Shown: positions 33,362 through 43,769 of the stretch, one piece after another
Numbering within the stretch: the stretch's first letter is position 1
Layout of the letters: each line of letters opens with the position of its first letter
Source: Asterella californica
Lineage: Eukaryota > Streptophyta > Marchantiopsida > Marchantiales > Aytoniaceae
Direction of reading: 5' to 3'
Assembly (NCBI GenBank): GCA_036924285.1
Contig: JAYKYS010000004.1
Location: forward strand, 29,420,001-29,484,000
DNA: 64,000 bases
The notes under the pieces: generated by a model
Seen by the model: only the letters and a program-made list of their open reading frames with translations
The model's database searches: none
What the model was told of the DNA's origin: nothing
Program-made: the position numbers and the translations under genes

Positions 33362-35182
33362 CTAAGAAGTCGGGCGTACTTCTGGACCGTCGGATGAAGG
33401 TCCTGTGTCCGAAACGACACCAGGAACGACACCGCTTTCTACTGCTAACTCTCTACCTATCTCGCAAACTGAAAACTCTACGGTTGCTCTAACCTCCCTA
33501 AGCTCTCTAACTACTCGCTGGCCTAACCTAGCTACCCGGTTCCTAGCTGAAGTACCCTCCGCATCTGCAGCTAAGAACTCCTCTCTAACCTGACGAAGAA
33601 ATCCCGCTTCTTCGGTGTCCAGCTCAACGGCGAAGTAGTTCTTCAGTACCGGCTCGATCCTACTCCGAAGTTGAGCGCTCAGCTCCTCGGCTTTGATGAC
33701 ACGATGCTTCAGATCCTCCACTTCCTTGGTCATGGCAGCAACAGTGTCCTGATACCTGTTTCGCTGTCCACGCATGTCATCCAAATCCTTCTTCATCAAA
33801 GACAGAACCTTCTCATGCTCGTTGTCACGATCAATCTTCTGCCGAAGAAGCTCCTCCTTCTCTGACGTCGCACTCTTCAGTTCATCGGTCCTCGTCTGCG
33901 CCTCCTTCTGGGCCATGACAAGAGCTGTTCGTACATTCTCCTTCTCTTCCTTCCAGTTGCCTCGGCCGAAGTGCATCGTATGCACTAACTCTGCCAGGTT
34001 CAGCTTTCTACCTACAACTTCCTCGTAGGTCCCCCGGTTCGCTTCCTAGCTGTACAGTAGCGGTACAACTACATCTTTGAGGTAGTCCGTCGAAGAAGCT
34101 AATCGTTCGATCTCACCAACTGTCGATGGAGAAACAACACTCTTCGGTGTAGTGGCAACGTCCTTCTCCATCCGAGGAGTGCTCCCTTCCTCGGCTTCCT
34201 CTTCAACTGCTTCATCGTCGGTCCGGACCGTCTTTGTCATCTTCATCTTCTTCCGAGACATCTGCACAGACCTCGGTGTCTCTTCCAGAGGTTTCTTCCT
34301 TCCACTTCTGCGAATCGGAGGAGATACCTCGACTACATCTTCGTCTTCGGCCGGAGTAACTGCTTCGGGCGTCTTCTCTGCAACTGGTGTTGAAGTCGAT
34401 GTCTCTTGCCTCGGCGTAGTATCAGCCGTTACTTCGGTCGCTGCTTCCTCGGCCTCGAGTTCGTCGAAGAACTTCTCAAGTTGCGCGTCTCGGGCTGGAG
34501 TCTGCACTACTTGAAATTCTTCATCCTCGGCAGCTGCGGTAAAGCCTAACTTCGTCTGTTGTGCCTCAGATAGCAACCCCATCCCCATATAGAACACCGA
34601 TACAAAGGGTCCTATGTACGCCAAGTCATTCGCATTCCAAAGCTTCAGCACATGTCGGTGGATGATCCTCGCCCAATGTGCTCTTCTTCCGGCGAAGAGC
34701 TGCTCGATGAAATCGATTTGCCAATTCGACATGTATGTCGTTCTTCGTGGCCTGAAGATCGCCATAATCGCATCGGCTACTTCTCTCTTCTTCGGATCGC
34801 AGTAATCGCTTGTTCGGTAGCCATTCCTCCCTAGAGGTAATTCCTTGAACAGATTCGGGAAGTTCTTCACTGCTTCGGGCGAAGCAGCGGCAGCTATGGT
34901 ATCAAAAAGAAGATCACCTTCCCGACCTGCATCGTCGATTCCCAAGACACTGGACCAGTGAGCTTCGGTCCAGTTACAGGGTCGCCCATAGTGATCATCG
35001 GCCGGATGCTGCTTGCAAATCTTCAACTCATGCACCAATTTGGAGGAAACCATCCCCCACCAAGGAAGCAAGAGGAACGATAATCCCATTTCCTCGAGGT
35101 CTTTGTCATAGCGACGAAGAGCTAGTCGATTAACTTCAAAGGCTCGGAGCCTCGGCGCCTTAGCCGTCTGCATCTCACCCAT
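33362..35182 (-). pseudogene. A2 LTR-borne ORF1 (one nonsense codon)
   Basis: 606 codons plus stop, counted from ATG 35182, the first ATG downstream of the TATA-like box. Residues 1-200 form a globular domain with GLSFLL (33-38), GRP-x2-WTE-x2-W (66-76), GRNGY (118-122), PKKR (130-133), W-x4-H (170-175) and LAYIG. An acidic/Pro-rich linker and Lys-rich patch (RKKMKM) follow, then a coiled coil over roughly residues 385-550. A UAG at 34046-34048 replaces the Leu codon present in A1. No enzymatic motif, signal peptide or membrane segment is seen. It is homologous to the LTR ORF1 of family D. Function unknown. It may be a very distant relative of the putative plant transposon protein domain found in OTA elements, which is a guess. 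Confidence 0.8.
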
Positions 35183-35415
35183 CCCTAGGATCACTGCAAC
35201 GATCTTCGTCACAAACGGATTCTTCGCTACAATCCTTTCCTCGCCCGTAACTGATGTACTTCTGCGCAAATTGGCTTCCTCGCCGATCACTCGCGAATTG
35301 GCTTCCTCGCCCGTAACTGATGTACTTCGGCGTTCGGTAAATGCGGCTCGCTGCGCCCTGCTATCGCTCGCTCTAGAAATAGTAAAACAGTAAAGTAAAC
35401 AACTTGTTACCTTGC

Positions 35416-35461
35416 TTATATCCCGCGATAGGCTTTCCTGCACGTGCCGAAGTTAGGGTTT
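35416..35461 (-). promoter_or_regulatory. Promoter-like cluster in A2 LTR (telo-box, G-box, TATA)
   Basis: The sense strand has AAACCCTAA (35461-35453), CACGTG (35446-35441) and GATATAAG (about 35423-35416). RNA starting about 30 nt further on would meet ATG 35182 as its first AUG. Confidence 0.5.
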
Positions 35462-35717
35462 TCCTCTTGACGACTGACATTCTTCAGTCGGCTGTAACTT
35501 CGTCGTTCGGTCTCCGATTGCCTCATGGAACTCATCTATGAGAAAATCATCTTTCAGTGTCTCCATAGATTCGATAAATTCCTCCAGAACTGGGATTCTT
35601 CACTAAACTTCTAATTAATACTATTCTACTCATATCGTTTATCTTCTATCATCTATTCTTCTTATTTACTTTACAATTAATCAATTAATTAACAAAACGA
35701 AAAACCAAGGCTTCACA

Positions 35718-36093
35718 AGCCATATTAAGCCATATTCAGATTACAAACACCTTCTCTGTTTTGAATGTTATCGTAGCGAGAGCTTTTTCTTTGAGAAAGG
35801 ACATACTTTCTAGCTGTGGTTAGTGATTGATGTACATTGAAATGACTTTTATAATTGCTCTCGAACTTCTCGTCAATCTTGTCACGTCAGTTTGGGCACC
35901 TCGGCTAGGTTGACCGAGTGCGAAGTGGCGCATCCCGATAAGGCCGTTAGTGCCGTTAGGGCGAGTTGGTGGGAGAGCTCACTAGGGGTAAACTTCGCAG
36001 GTAGGGCTTGGAGGCCTTAGTTCTTCGAGTTGAGCCTTCAAGCTCCAGGCTATGGTGGATAGTCTAGTTGAGTGTAACCCGGATTCTCTTCGC
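35718..36093. repeat. Duplicated flank, copy 2
   Basis: Nearly identical to 25639-26013. It ends at CTCTTCGC, after which the sequence is unique. It is probably the host DNA (or older repeat) next to the original family A insertion. No gene seen. Confidence 0.85.
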
Positions 36094-37440
36094 ATTTAGA
36101 GTGGGTTTGGCTTGCTCATTTGTGAGTAATCTTTGTTGTAGTGTTGGAGATGGTAATATCTCAATGCAGATTACTCGAAGAACTGAGTGCAGGTCGAGGT
36201 GGAGTTCAGTAAGAGCTCGCTGATCTGAAATCTGAAATCGTCCGCTGGTATCTTCGGGCGTTGACGTTCGTGCTTAATTGTTTGGAGCTGTGATCGAGGT
36301 GTGTGGACGCATGCTACATTGCTGGTTGCAGATTGATTGCTGTTTGTTGGGGTCGAGTGGAGATTTCTATCATGTGGAAGCGCTGCAGAAATTTTGCGGA
36401 ATATTCTTGAAGTGTCTTGTTGGAGCTGGATTGCACGTTTGGGCGTGGCAGCGGAAATACTTGTGGAACCGGAGTGGACTCTTTGGAAGCGCATTGGAGA
36501 GACGAATATAGTGCACTAAGTTTCGTGGAGTTTGGTCAAGGATTGAAGAAGTTATGGCATGTCGAAGTTCGCTGCCGTGACACCCGCAAGTACAAAAAGG
36601 GTAGTTACGTCAGATTTTGGTGCAATTTCGTGTTGAAACTTGAGTTTAGGAGTTTTTGTGTGTGTGTGTGCATTCGCGAAGTGTGTCTTGTGCATTCGTG
36701 AATCTGTTGTGGTGGTGTTCGGGTTCGATTTGGATGTTCTTGCTGTTTTACGTCAGATTTTGGTCACCCGTAAGCTGTTTTCGCTGTTTTGGAGCCTCTT
36801 TTGGTGCAATCTTCTGCAATTCGAGGTGGAGCCGAGCCTCTTCTGGTGTGTTGTACCTGTTCTACTCTACTTCAAGCGGAGCGGAGCGGAGAGTGAGCGG
36901 GAGTGTCGAGTGCGTGTTAGGAGGGGCTTAGAGGCTTAGAGGCTTAGAGGAGCTGAGGTGCGTGAGTGCGGAGGCGTGAGATCGGAGTGCGAGAGTGCGG
37001 AGGCGGAGCGGAGCTGAGCCTGAGCCTGAGCCCGAGCCCGCGCCCGCCGCAAGCCAGCTTGCTGGCGTGCGTGAGAGAGGTCTCCAAGCTTCAGTTGTGT
37101 GGGAAGGGTAAAACCAGCTGGTCACCCATCCCAACACTATTCATGGACCTGGACTCCTAACTCTGTAGTCTTAGCTTTGGCTTTACCATTAGACCAATAG
37201 CTCTTGGTGTCCTACAAGGATGCGTGCAAATACTTATGGACTTGTTTAAGGTAGTAGGAGACCTTCTCGCACGTTCCTAGAGGAGTGGTAGGGCGACCCC
37301 ATAGTATTAGGGGTAAGCTATAGTTGTGGTAGTGCTTGTCTATACCGTAGAGACGTGTATAGAGGCAATTGGTGGCAGTTGTCTTGGGTGAGCTAGTAGA
37401 GCTACCACGTGGATGTTTTTGGAACTACTAGAGGTGTGGA
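36094..37440. other. Non-coding spacer with low-complexity DNA
   Basis: I see no supported gene. It contains a short GT run (36654-36670), a repeated CAGATTTTGG(T) segment near 36611 and 36752, and a GC- and purine-rich stretch (36870-37060) with GCTTAGAG triplication near 36927-36950 and CCTGAGC/CCCGAGC repeats. A 5S-like fragment follows at 37114-37142. It may be part of the decayed element that also holds the gag fragment at 59045-59812, since element D separates the two. Confidence 0.6.
37114..37142 (-). ncRNA. 5S rRNA-like internal promoter fragment
   Basis: The minus strand reads GAATAGTGTTGGGATGGG then TGACCAGCTGG. This closely follows the plant 5S rRNA segment with the core GGATGGGTGACC (box C and beyond) with about six mismatches in 29. 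Upstream on the same strand (37210-37143) is a tRNA-like A-box word, TGGTCTAATGGTAAAG. It is too short and diverged for a 5S gene. A Pol III-derived SINE or Cassandra-like LTR remnant is more likely. Confidence 0.4.
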
Positions 37441-37445
37441 CATCT
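37441..37445. repeat. Element D target duplication, left copy
   Basis: CATCT, repeated at 58491-58495 directly after the 3' LTR. Confidence 0.9.
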
Positions 37446-39462
37446 TGTGGTGTCCACAAATTACAGGATGCACGAATTTTTGAAATTTTTAAGAATAATG
37501 ACTTGTTTGTATAACTGAAGAAGCGTTGTTACTTAAGGTTACGTCTTCCTTAACAGGAAGATGATCTTAAGAGCTGTTTGTAATAAGAAGTTGACTTCTT
37601 CAGAAGACGACCGTCTTCGGAAGATCGTCTTCTCAGTTGCGTCTTCAGAAGACGAGAAGACGGCGGAAGATGGGAAGACGGCGGAAGACACCTATCTTCC
37701 AGAAGACAGCGACCGTGAAGGACCAACCACGAGTTTTCGGGTAAGACAGTAGGTGTACCTACTGGAGCGCACCGAAGAGGTAGGTAGGTCAGGAAGACAC
37801 CAAGGACGAGAACCCCTAATCTGCGGGGAAGATGCGTGAGGAAGCACATTAGACACCTTCCAACTTCCCGCAGCATAGCGCGCCTGAAGAAGATCGATTG
37901 AGAGAGTGAGCTTCGCGAGCTAGCATTGAGAGAGGAATCAAGTGAGACATCGAGGTAGGAGAGAGTAAGTTGGCAGCTAGGCGAAGGGTGAGATTGAATT
38001 GCGGGAGCACAAACAGCAGAGAAAGCGAAGGCGTTTCTGTGGAGCTTCCGAGAAGCTGACAGTGAAGAGTGGCGAGTAGAAGCAGAGGTGGAATCAAGGT
38101 GTGGACCGAAATTGACAGCATGCGCAGTCGTGTGGAGTCGCATTGGAAGCTAGGACAAGAGCCAGAAGCGCGCGGAGGTCGAAGGCAACTCGGGGAGCCG
38201 AAGAAGACTGTAGAGGTTCTTCCCCCTGTTCTTTTCCCCTCCCACTTCTTCTCGCCTTTTCTTGGTACTCCCCGCGCTTCCTTGATTGTGTGCAGGCAAC
38301 CTGATCGATTACCCCACCCCCATTCTTTCTATTGAGACATTGGGCGCGGAAGCGCTGCCCAATTTCTGTCGAGACATCTCTTTGCTTCTTCTCGAGCTCA
38401 ATTCGAGCTTCCCTACTCCTAGCCCTCAAATTTGAGACCCCAACTATCAATTTCCCTACCCCCTACCTCTCTATCCCCGAAACTTGGAACAGAAGACGAT
38501 TCGGAAGATGGGAACATCTTCGGAAGACGCTTCTTGAACTTGCCTGTCTTCGGAAGACCGTCTTCGGAAGTCGACTGAACACAATTCGTATCAAGAGTGG
38601 ATTTGCTTTGCTTTTGTGTTTAGAGAGGCTTGGTACGAATCCTGAGTGGAGTGGTGAGTTGTTGTGTTAATTGGAGAAGTTGGAAGTCGGGAACTAGGCC
38701 TGTGCCTCCCGGTCTTCCAAGCTTCTCAACTCCCCATCTTTCTAGAGAGACTAGAAGACTGGAAGGCTGGCAAAATGAGCGAGAAGACGTGAGGGTCCAT
38801 TCGGGTCTCTTCTGTCCGATCCATAGCAGCCGTTCCTTCTTCTTCCCGAACTTAGAAGAGAGTTGTGAGAAGTCTTGCTGGCAGAATCTGGAGGGAATGG
38901 TCGAGGGTCATGTCTTCCCATCATGCAGCAAGCTTCTTCTGAGTGCGTATGAGAGGTGAGGAGTTAGAAGAACAGAGTGCAGTTGTCTTGAGTCTGTTGT
39001 GAGGATAGATTACGTGTAGGAAGACGAAGACAGGTGAGACCAGTGAAGGGAAGTCTGACTTCGAGAAGTCTTCCGAGAACGACATTGAATCGGAAGCTGT
39101 CCCAAGTGTCTTCCCAGAGGCCACTGTCACCGCAGGAGCTCGCAACCATCTTCTGAACCTTTCTCATACTCTACTTCTCGCATATCTTGTATCTTCTGAT
39201 ATGAAGTAGGATGTAATGCAAGGTGGGTTGTCTTCTTGGTAATCCATGCAAGGCCTTGCTTAGATAGGATTGTTTAGATATAGCTCGGAAGACAAGAGCT
39301 ATCTAGGAAGTACTGTTAGAATCCCGGAAGACGGAGTAGCTGTCTTCTGGAAGACTAGTTTCGTCTTCTGAGAAGTAGAAGCTAGACTGTGGGCACTCGG
39401 GAAGAACTGAGCCTTCAGCTCATAGTAGGTGCTTGTGGTTTAGTGCAACAGATCTTCCAGGT

Positions 39463-41766
39463 ATGTCGATGCATCCGCGAGGCTTGGTGTTACCAGCGGC
39501 AGAATTGGCCGAGGCCACTCCTTTCCTCAAGGAGTTGGGTCTCGACTTCTTCCTGTGGGATTGGAACCTCGCAGATCAAGGGCTTCTGGAGGAGGTGTGG
39601 GCCGCGTTACCACCGCGTAACCGTGTATCTGCGAAGGCAGGAGTAGCTCAGGGAAGACCGTCTTCCTGGACTGAAGACTGGTGGCGTAAGGCGTTTCACA
39701 GACCTGAGACCGAGAACCGAGGATATTGGTACGAGAAGAAGATCTTGCCTAGGATTGTGAGTTCATGGCATGTGCATGGGAGTACCACCTGCCTTTTCGT
39801 GGAAGACAGGCAGGGGAGGAACGGTTGGAAGATAGAGTCTTACCGGGAGCCGAAGAAGCGACTTCTGGCGAAGTTGTTTCTGCATCTTTTCCCCAAGAGA
39901 AAAGCGCAGAAGACAAGGTACTTAGGAGATCAGGACGTGGAGTTCCTGGAATCAGTGTGGGATGACAGAGTGCCAATCTACTGGGGCGCGTACATCCACA
40001 ACTATGTACAGACGGAGCTAGCATACTTGGGTACCTCGGCGGGAGGACATCTGACGCCCTTCTTCTGCTACTTGTATGTAGCCATGGGGGATCTTAAGGA
40101 AGATCAGCTGGCAGTGTATGGACCAACGGAGCGACAGGAGGTGAAGGAGGAGACCTCGGAAGACGATGACCGAGAGGCAGCAGCAACGCCCCTCCCACTC
40201 TGATGCCACAGCTGAGACCCGGCTCTCACCAGAAGACGCTTCTGGTGAGGGAAGACGAGTCTAGTGGGTCGGAAGACGCCACGCCAGTGAGGAAGATGGG
40301 TCACAGAAGTGTACCGAGGACACCCATCTCCCTCATTCATTCAGGATCGGAGTCGGACTCGGAGGAAGACTTGCTGAGTACCCGATCGGAGCAGAAGACA
40401 GCTTCTGTAACACCTGGGAGTCTTCCGAAGACTCCAGAAGACGAAGGATGGATGGGCGCTCCTACTGCGATGCGAGGAAGCGCAAAGAGGAGAGCCGCTC
40501 CTGCCACGAGGAGTCTTCCACCCCGGAAGATGAGAAGAGTAGCTTCTTCTTGTGCGCAGAAGAAGAAGGCCGTAGTGGTGGAAGAGGCTTCCTTGCCTCT
40601 AGAAGACGAAGTCGACACCATGGAGCGAGTGGTGGAAATGAACTTGTCTTCCGCAGGAAGACGACTGGAGGAGTTCAGTGCCTACTTCCAGAAGGAGATC
40701 CAGCCCGCTATGGAGTTGCTGGAAAGGAGAGCGAGGGCACAGGAGAAGCCCTTACAGCCTGGATTCGGCCTGCGCACCTTGCTGCGACAGGAAGACAGCC
40801 AGCAGAAGACGGAGTCGCTGGAAGCTAGTCTCCGCACCACGGAGAAGCTTGGTACAAGGCGGAAGCAGCTACTTCTGCCAAGGAATCGATGCAACTTCGG
40901 AAGAGCAACCAGGAGTTGCAGGCGTGAGTACAGCAGCGCGATCAGGAAGTTCTCCGAGTGCGGGAGAAGATCACTGCCCTCGCAGAAGAGCAGACCACTT
41001 GGAAGATGCAGCGAGAAGCCGCAGAAGCACGAGCTGCAGTGGAGAAGACGCAGAGGGAAGCAGCGGAGGCTCGTGCGCAGAAGATGCTAGCTCAGTCGGT
41101 AGAAGCGCTTCGGAAGAAGTTCAACTTCACCGCGGGTAAGAAGTTACTTACCTTAGCTAGGGAATGGGACAGCGGGTCCAAGATGAGGTTGGTGGAATGC
41201 AGAGATAGCATGTTCAGGTACCTGGATAGACAGATAGAAGGAGTGAAGACACTTTATGGTCTTCCCTCACTTCCGACACCTGCAACCGCATCTTCCCAAG
41301 CCCCAGCACCCTCGACTGGATTCGGAATGGAGAAGGAGGAGTTCGATCTCGCTGTACACTTGGTGGTGACAGCGTTGGAAGACGAGAAGACTCCCGAAGA
41401 CGTCCCGGAAGACATGATGTCTTCTGGAAGACAGGAAGACGAGCCGTCTTCCCAGGTATTCCGCGTGGAGGAAGCGACTTCCCCGGACCCCTATGAGGTC
41501 ACCATGGTCCCTAGTACTGCATCTGTGCCTCAGAAGACCGAAGACGCACCATTCGACTCGTCTTCCCAGAAGACCATTCCGTCTTCCGAAGTCGAAGCCG
41601 AGGAAGATGCAGCCGCAGAAACAGCAGGGCCAGCGAAGAGCGAGGAGAGGAAGCTACCTCAGTGGTACCCGAGGTAAGTGCAGGGCTTCCCAGCCCATCA
41701 GAAGTCGAGGTAGTAGCTCCGGTAGGAGCAGATCATGTAGAGATTGCCACCGAGCAATCAGAGTAG
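39463..41766 (+). pseudogene. D 5' LTR ORF1 copy (several frame breaks)
   Basis: The LTR-borne gene, from ATG 39463 (MSMHPRGLVLP). The N-terminal domain is intact here: GLDFFLWDW (26-34), GRP (64-66), WTEDWW, GRNGW (118-122), PKKR (130-133), W-x4-H (174-179), LAYLG. Compared with the 3' LTR copy, this one has a 1-nt loss near 40190 (in a C-run), a 7-nt loss near 40853 (GCAGCCA missing) and a 1-nt loss near 41650. The last puts the C-terminus into the frame ending KLPQWYPR. The linker (Glu/Asp- and Ser-rich, with a basic PPRKMRR patch) and coiled coil (METVLE-like helix, LLERRARAQEK, VREKITALAEEQ) are still readable in pieces. No enzymatic motif found. Confidence 0.82.
41674..41679 (+). promoter_or_regulatory. 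Possible 5' splice donor near the end of ORF1
   Basis: GAG/GTAAGT matches the plant donor consensus. It is conserved in the 3' LTR copy (56761-56766), where it lies within the coding sequence. Splicing from LTR to internal region is possible but unproven. Confidence 0.3.
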
Positions 41767-43388
41767 TTAGCAAACTTAATCGGCACTTCCTGATTTAGTA
41801 GGATCGGACATGCTATCTTAAGGGTGGCAGTTTTCCATGTAAAAATAGTTAGGATCCCATGTGGCAGCATAGGTAGCGTAGGAGTAACACAGTGGAGGGC
41901 TAATTGGGAAGAGGGACCGCATGCATGTGAGGTGACAACCTCTTGTCAGCGCCTCTCTCTCTCCCTGGTGGTCGCCTCCCATGACTCTCGAGGCAGATGG
42001 TTAAGTAGGATCGTAGAGTAGGAAATGGAGCTCTGCCAGTTCTGCCAGTTCTGTAGGATTCTGTAGTAACTGAACATACACACCGACTCTACAGGCAGGC
42101 AGGCGAGACACATTAGAGCAGAGACAGTCTTAGCACACTACACCCGTCGTTGGAAACATACGTATAGTCTTGGAATATATAGGAGGGGTCTGCATACTCG
42201 CACCAGCAGTGGTTCGAAGATGTAGATAGAAGTAGTGGACAGTCTAGGAACAAGGAACGGCATCCTCGTGCAGTCCTGTTAGCTAGGCTAGTGTGTCGAG
42301 GAGTAGACGCAGGAAGTAGCGGGAGTGAGCTTCCCAATGCCATTGTGACTTCTTCTCGAGGAATAGATTGTGGATTTGAGTGCAGCAGCTTCGCTCATGA
42401 CTTCTGGGTGGTGGAATGTATTGAATTCGCTCCCAATTGTGCATGGGAAGTGTTCTTCTTGAGTGGCGGTGAATGTCAACAGTTGTGGAGTGTAGCTTGA
42501 CTCGTTCAGTAGAGCACTTGAGATCTACGTACGAACGGTCTTCTGGGTAAGGGATCCCAGAAGACAGAGCAGTCAGAGCAGCGAAATGAAGAAGAAAGAA
42601 GCCTTCTTCCCGCAACAGAAGACGACATCCTCGAGTAGAAGACGGTGCTACAGTACTCATGTTTGATGTCTTCCTCCCCAAACTATTACAAGCAGGGATG
42701 GCTTGTTAGTCAGGATCCGGACTAGAAGCCTGTCGGAATCTTAATTGCCATTTTTCATCCTGTTTTCTCTTGTTTGGATTTCTTCATCTTCCCTCATCTT
42801 CCCCATCTTCTTATCTTCTTCTAGTGAGCTTCCGATACTTCTATTGAGCTTCCGTGAAGGTGAATGTCGTTGTAGTGCTGCAGGAAGACAACTTCCGTAG
42901 GCAGAAGCCTGGGAAGGCTACAGGGGGCATACACCCTGTGATTTATCCAACCCGTTGGAATGTGAGTGTGAGAGTAAGGTGTAACGACTGTTACTAGTCG
43001 ACTTCTGCGAAGCCGGACAGTCTTCTGGAGGTGTGAGAAGACGAGTTGAACCCCCAGAAGACGAGAATCGCTTCGGGAAGACGGTATCGAGAAGACCGAA
43101 AGAAGCAACCTCGAAGCAAGAAGATCATCTTTCCGAGCTTCTCTGTGAATAGTTGTATGATATTGTAATTGGTAGTTGTTTGTTTGGGTCCAGAGCACCA
43201 TTTGGCGTGTCTGAAAGACGTGTTGTTTTGTGTGGTTTTGTGAGAAGACGGGATTTCTAGACAAAACCCGTGTGTTTGTGTGTTTGAACAGATCTTAGAA
43301 CTTAGAGCAGCGTTACTTGTGCAAATCCTCTGTGGGAACGATATCTTGTATACTAAATGGGCAAAAGGAGAAATCCTACGTCACTACA

Positions 43389-43769
43389 TATAGTGAGGAA
43401 CCATTTTTGGCGTCGCTGCCGGGGATTTCATCTTAGTAACTTCTGTTCTAAGCTTCCTGGATCTGTGTGCCATTAGTTAGGTTTGTTTCGAACTAACTTC
43501 GATTGTCGTTGAATGTGTTGTGGAACTCTATCTTGCTAGAAGACGGGAACCGCAACCAAAAGCTGATAAGATACCTCAGGGAAAGTTGGAAGAAGCCGCT
43601 TCCCTGCTTCCAAGAACTCCTTGGAAGACTCGATCTTGGAAGATTGCAGTGAATGCAACCAGAAGCAGGAGAAGAAGACGTTCTGAACTTGTGATCGGTT
43701 GTTCAGTCATTTGGTCTCCCGGATCTAGTGGTAGAAAAAGAGAGACATCTGTTCTCAGTACTCTGGTGG
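43389..43769 (+). other. Element D leader between LTR and gag
   Basis: Contains the primer site and about 340 nt up to the first usable gag ATG. An upstream open stretch in another frame (43520-43795, no ATG) encodes a basic peptide and may be a shifted remnant of the gag N-terminus. Confidence 0.6.
43408..43425 (+). promoter_or_regulatory. Element D primer-binding site (tRNA-Asp type)
   Basis: TGGCGTCGCTGCCGGGGA, 19 nt after the LTR end. Two mismatches to the plant tRNA-Asp complement. Confidence 0.8.

Larger units (their letters stand above)
26014..35717 (-). mobile_element. Family A retrotransposon, copy A2
   Basis: The most complete copy of family A. In sense order: 5' LTR 35717-32578 (3140 bp), primer site 32556-32539, gag-pro 32487-29098, UAG, pol 29097-26257, polypurine tract, and only about 205 bp of the 3' LTR (26218-26014), cut at the duplication junction. 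It lacks the B and C insertions and so serves as the empty-site control. Lesions: UAG in the LTR ORF1, protease DSG changed to DSR, and UGA near the integrase C-terminus. Confidence 0.92.
32578..35717 (-). repeat. A2 5' LTR (3.1 kb, contains ORF1)
   Basis: 3140 bp, TG...CA ended. In sense order: 255 bp to the promoter-like cluster (35461-35416), then ORF1 (35182-33362), then 784 bp of non-coding sequence rich in CTTCG/CGAAG words and palindromes up to the LTR end. The PBS follows outside. So ORF1 lies wholly inside the LTR. Confidence 0.88.
37446..43388 (+). repeat. Element D 5' LTR (5943 bp, contains ORF1)
   Basis: Starts TGTGGTG and ends CACTACA. 37446-39462 is 2 kb of non-coding leader with a very high density of GAAGAC and GTCTTC (nine between 37602 and 37707). 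ORF1 fills 39463-41766. 41767-43388 is non-coding, with a TATATA word near 42170 and a CTTC-rich tract near 42781-42825. No other gene is supported; the many short ORFs are by-products of the repeated hexamer. Confidence 0.92.

Noticed and set aside
35373..35412. Tiny intron (GTAACAAG...TTTCCAG) at the start of family A ORF1
   Set aside because: At about 36-40 nt it is shorter than known plant introns. An ATG downstream with motif spacing matching family D explains the start better.
36094..37113. Host protein-coding gene between A2 and D
   Set aside because: ORFs are short, low in complexity and without motifs. The GC-rich part is repeat-driven.
37446..39462. Several ORFs of 60-200 codons in the D LTR upstream region (for example 38143-37550 minus)
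   Set aside because: They follow the repeated GAAGAC/GTCTTC words, overlap on both strands, have no recognisable domain, and are equally present as shadows in the 3' LTR. I treat them as chance.
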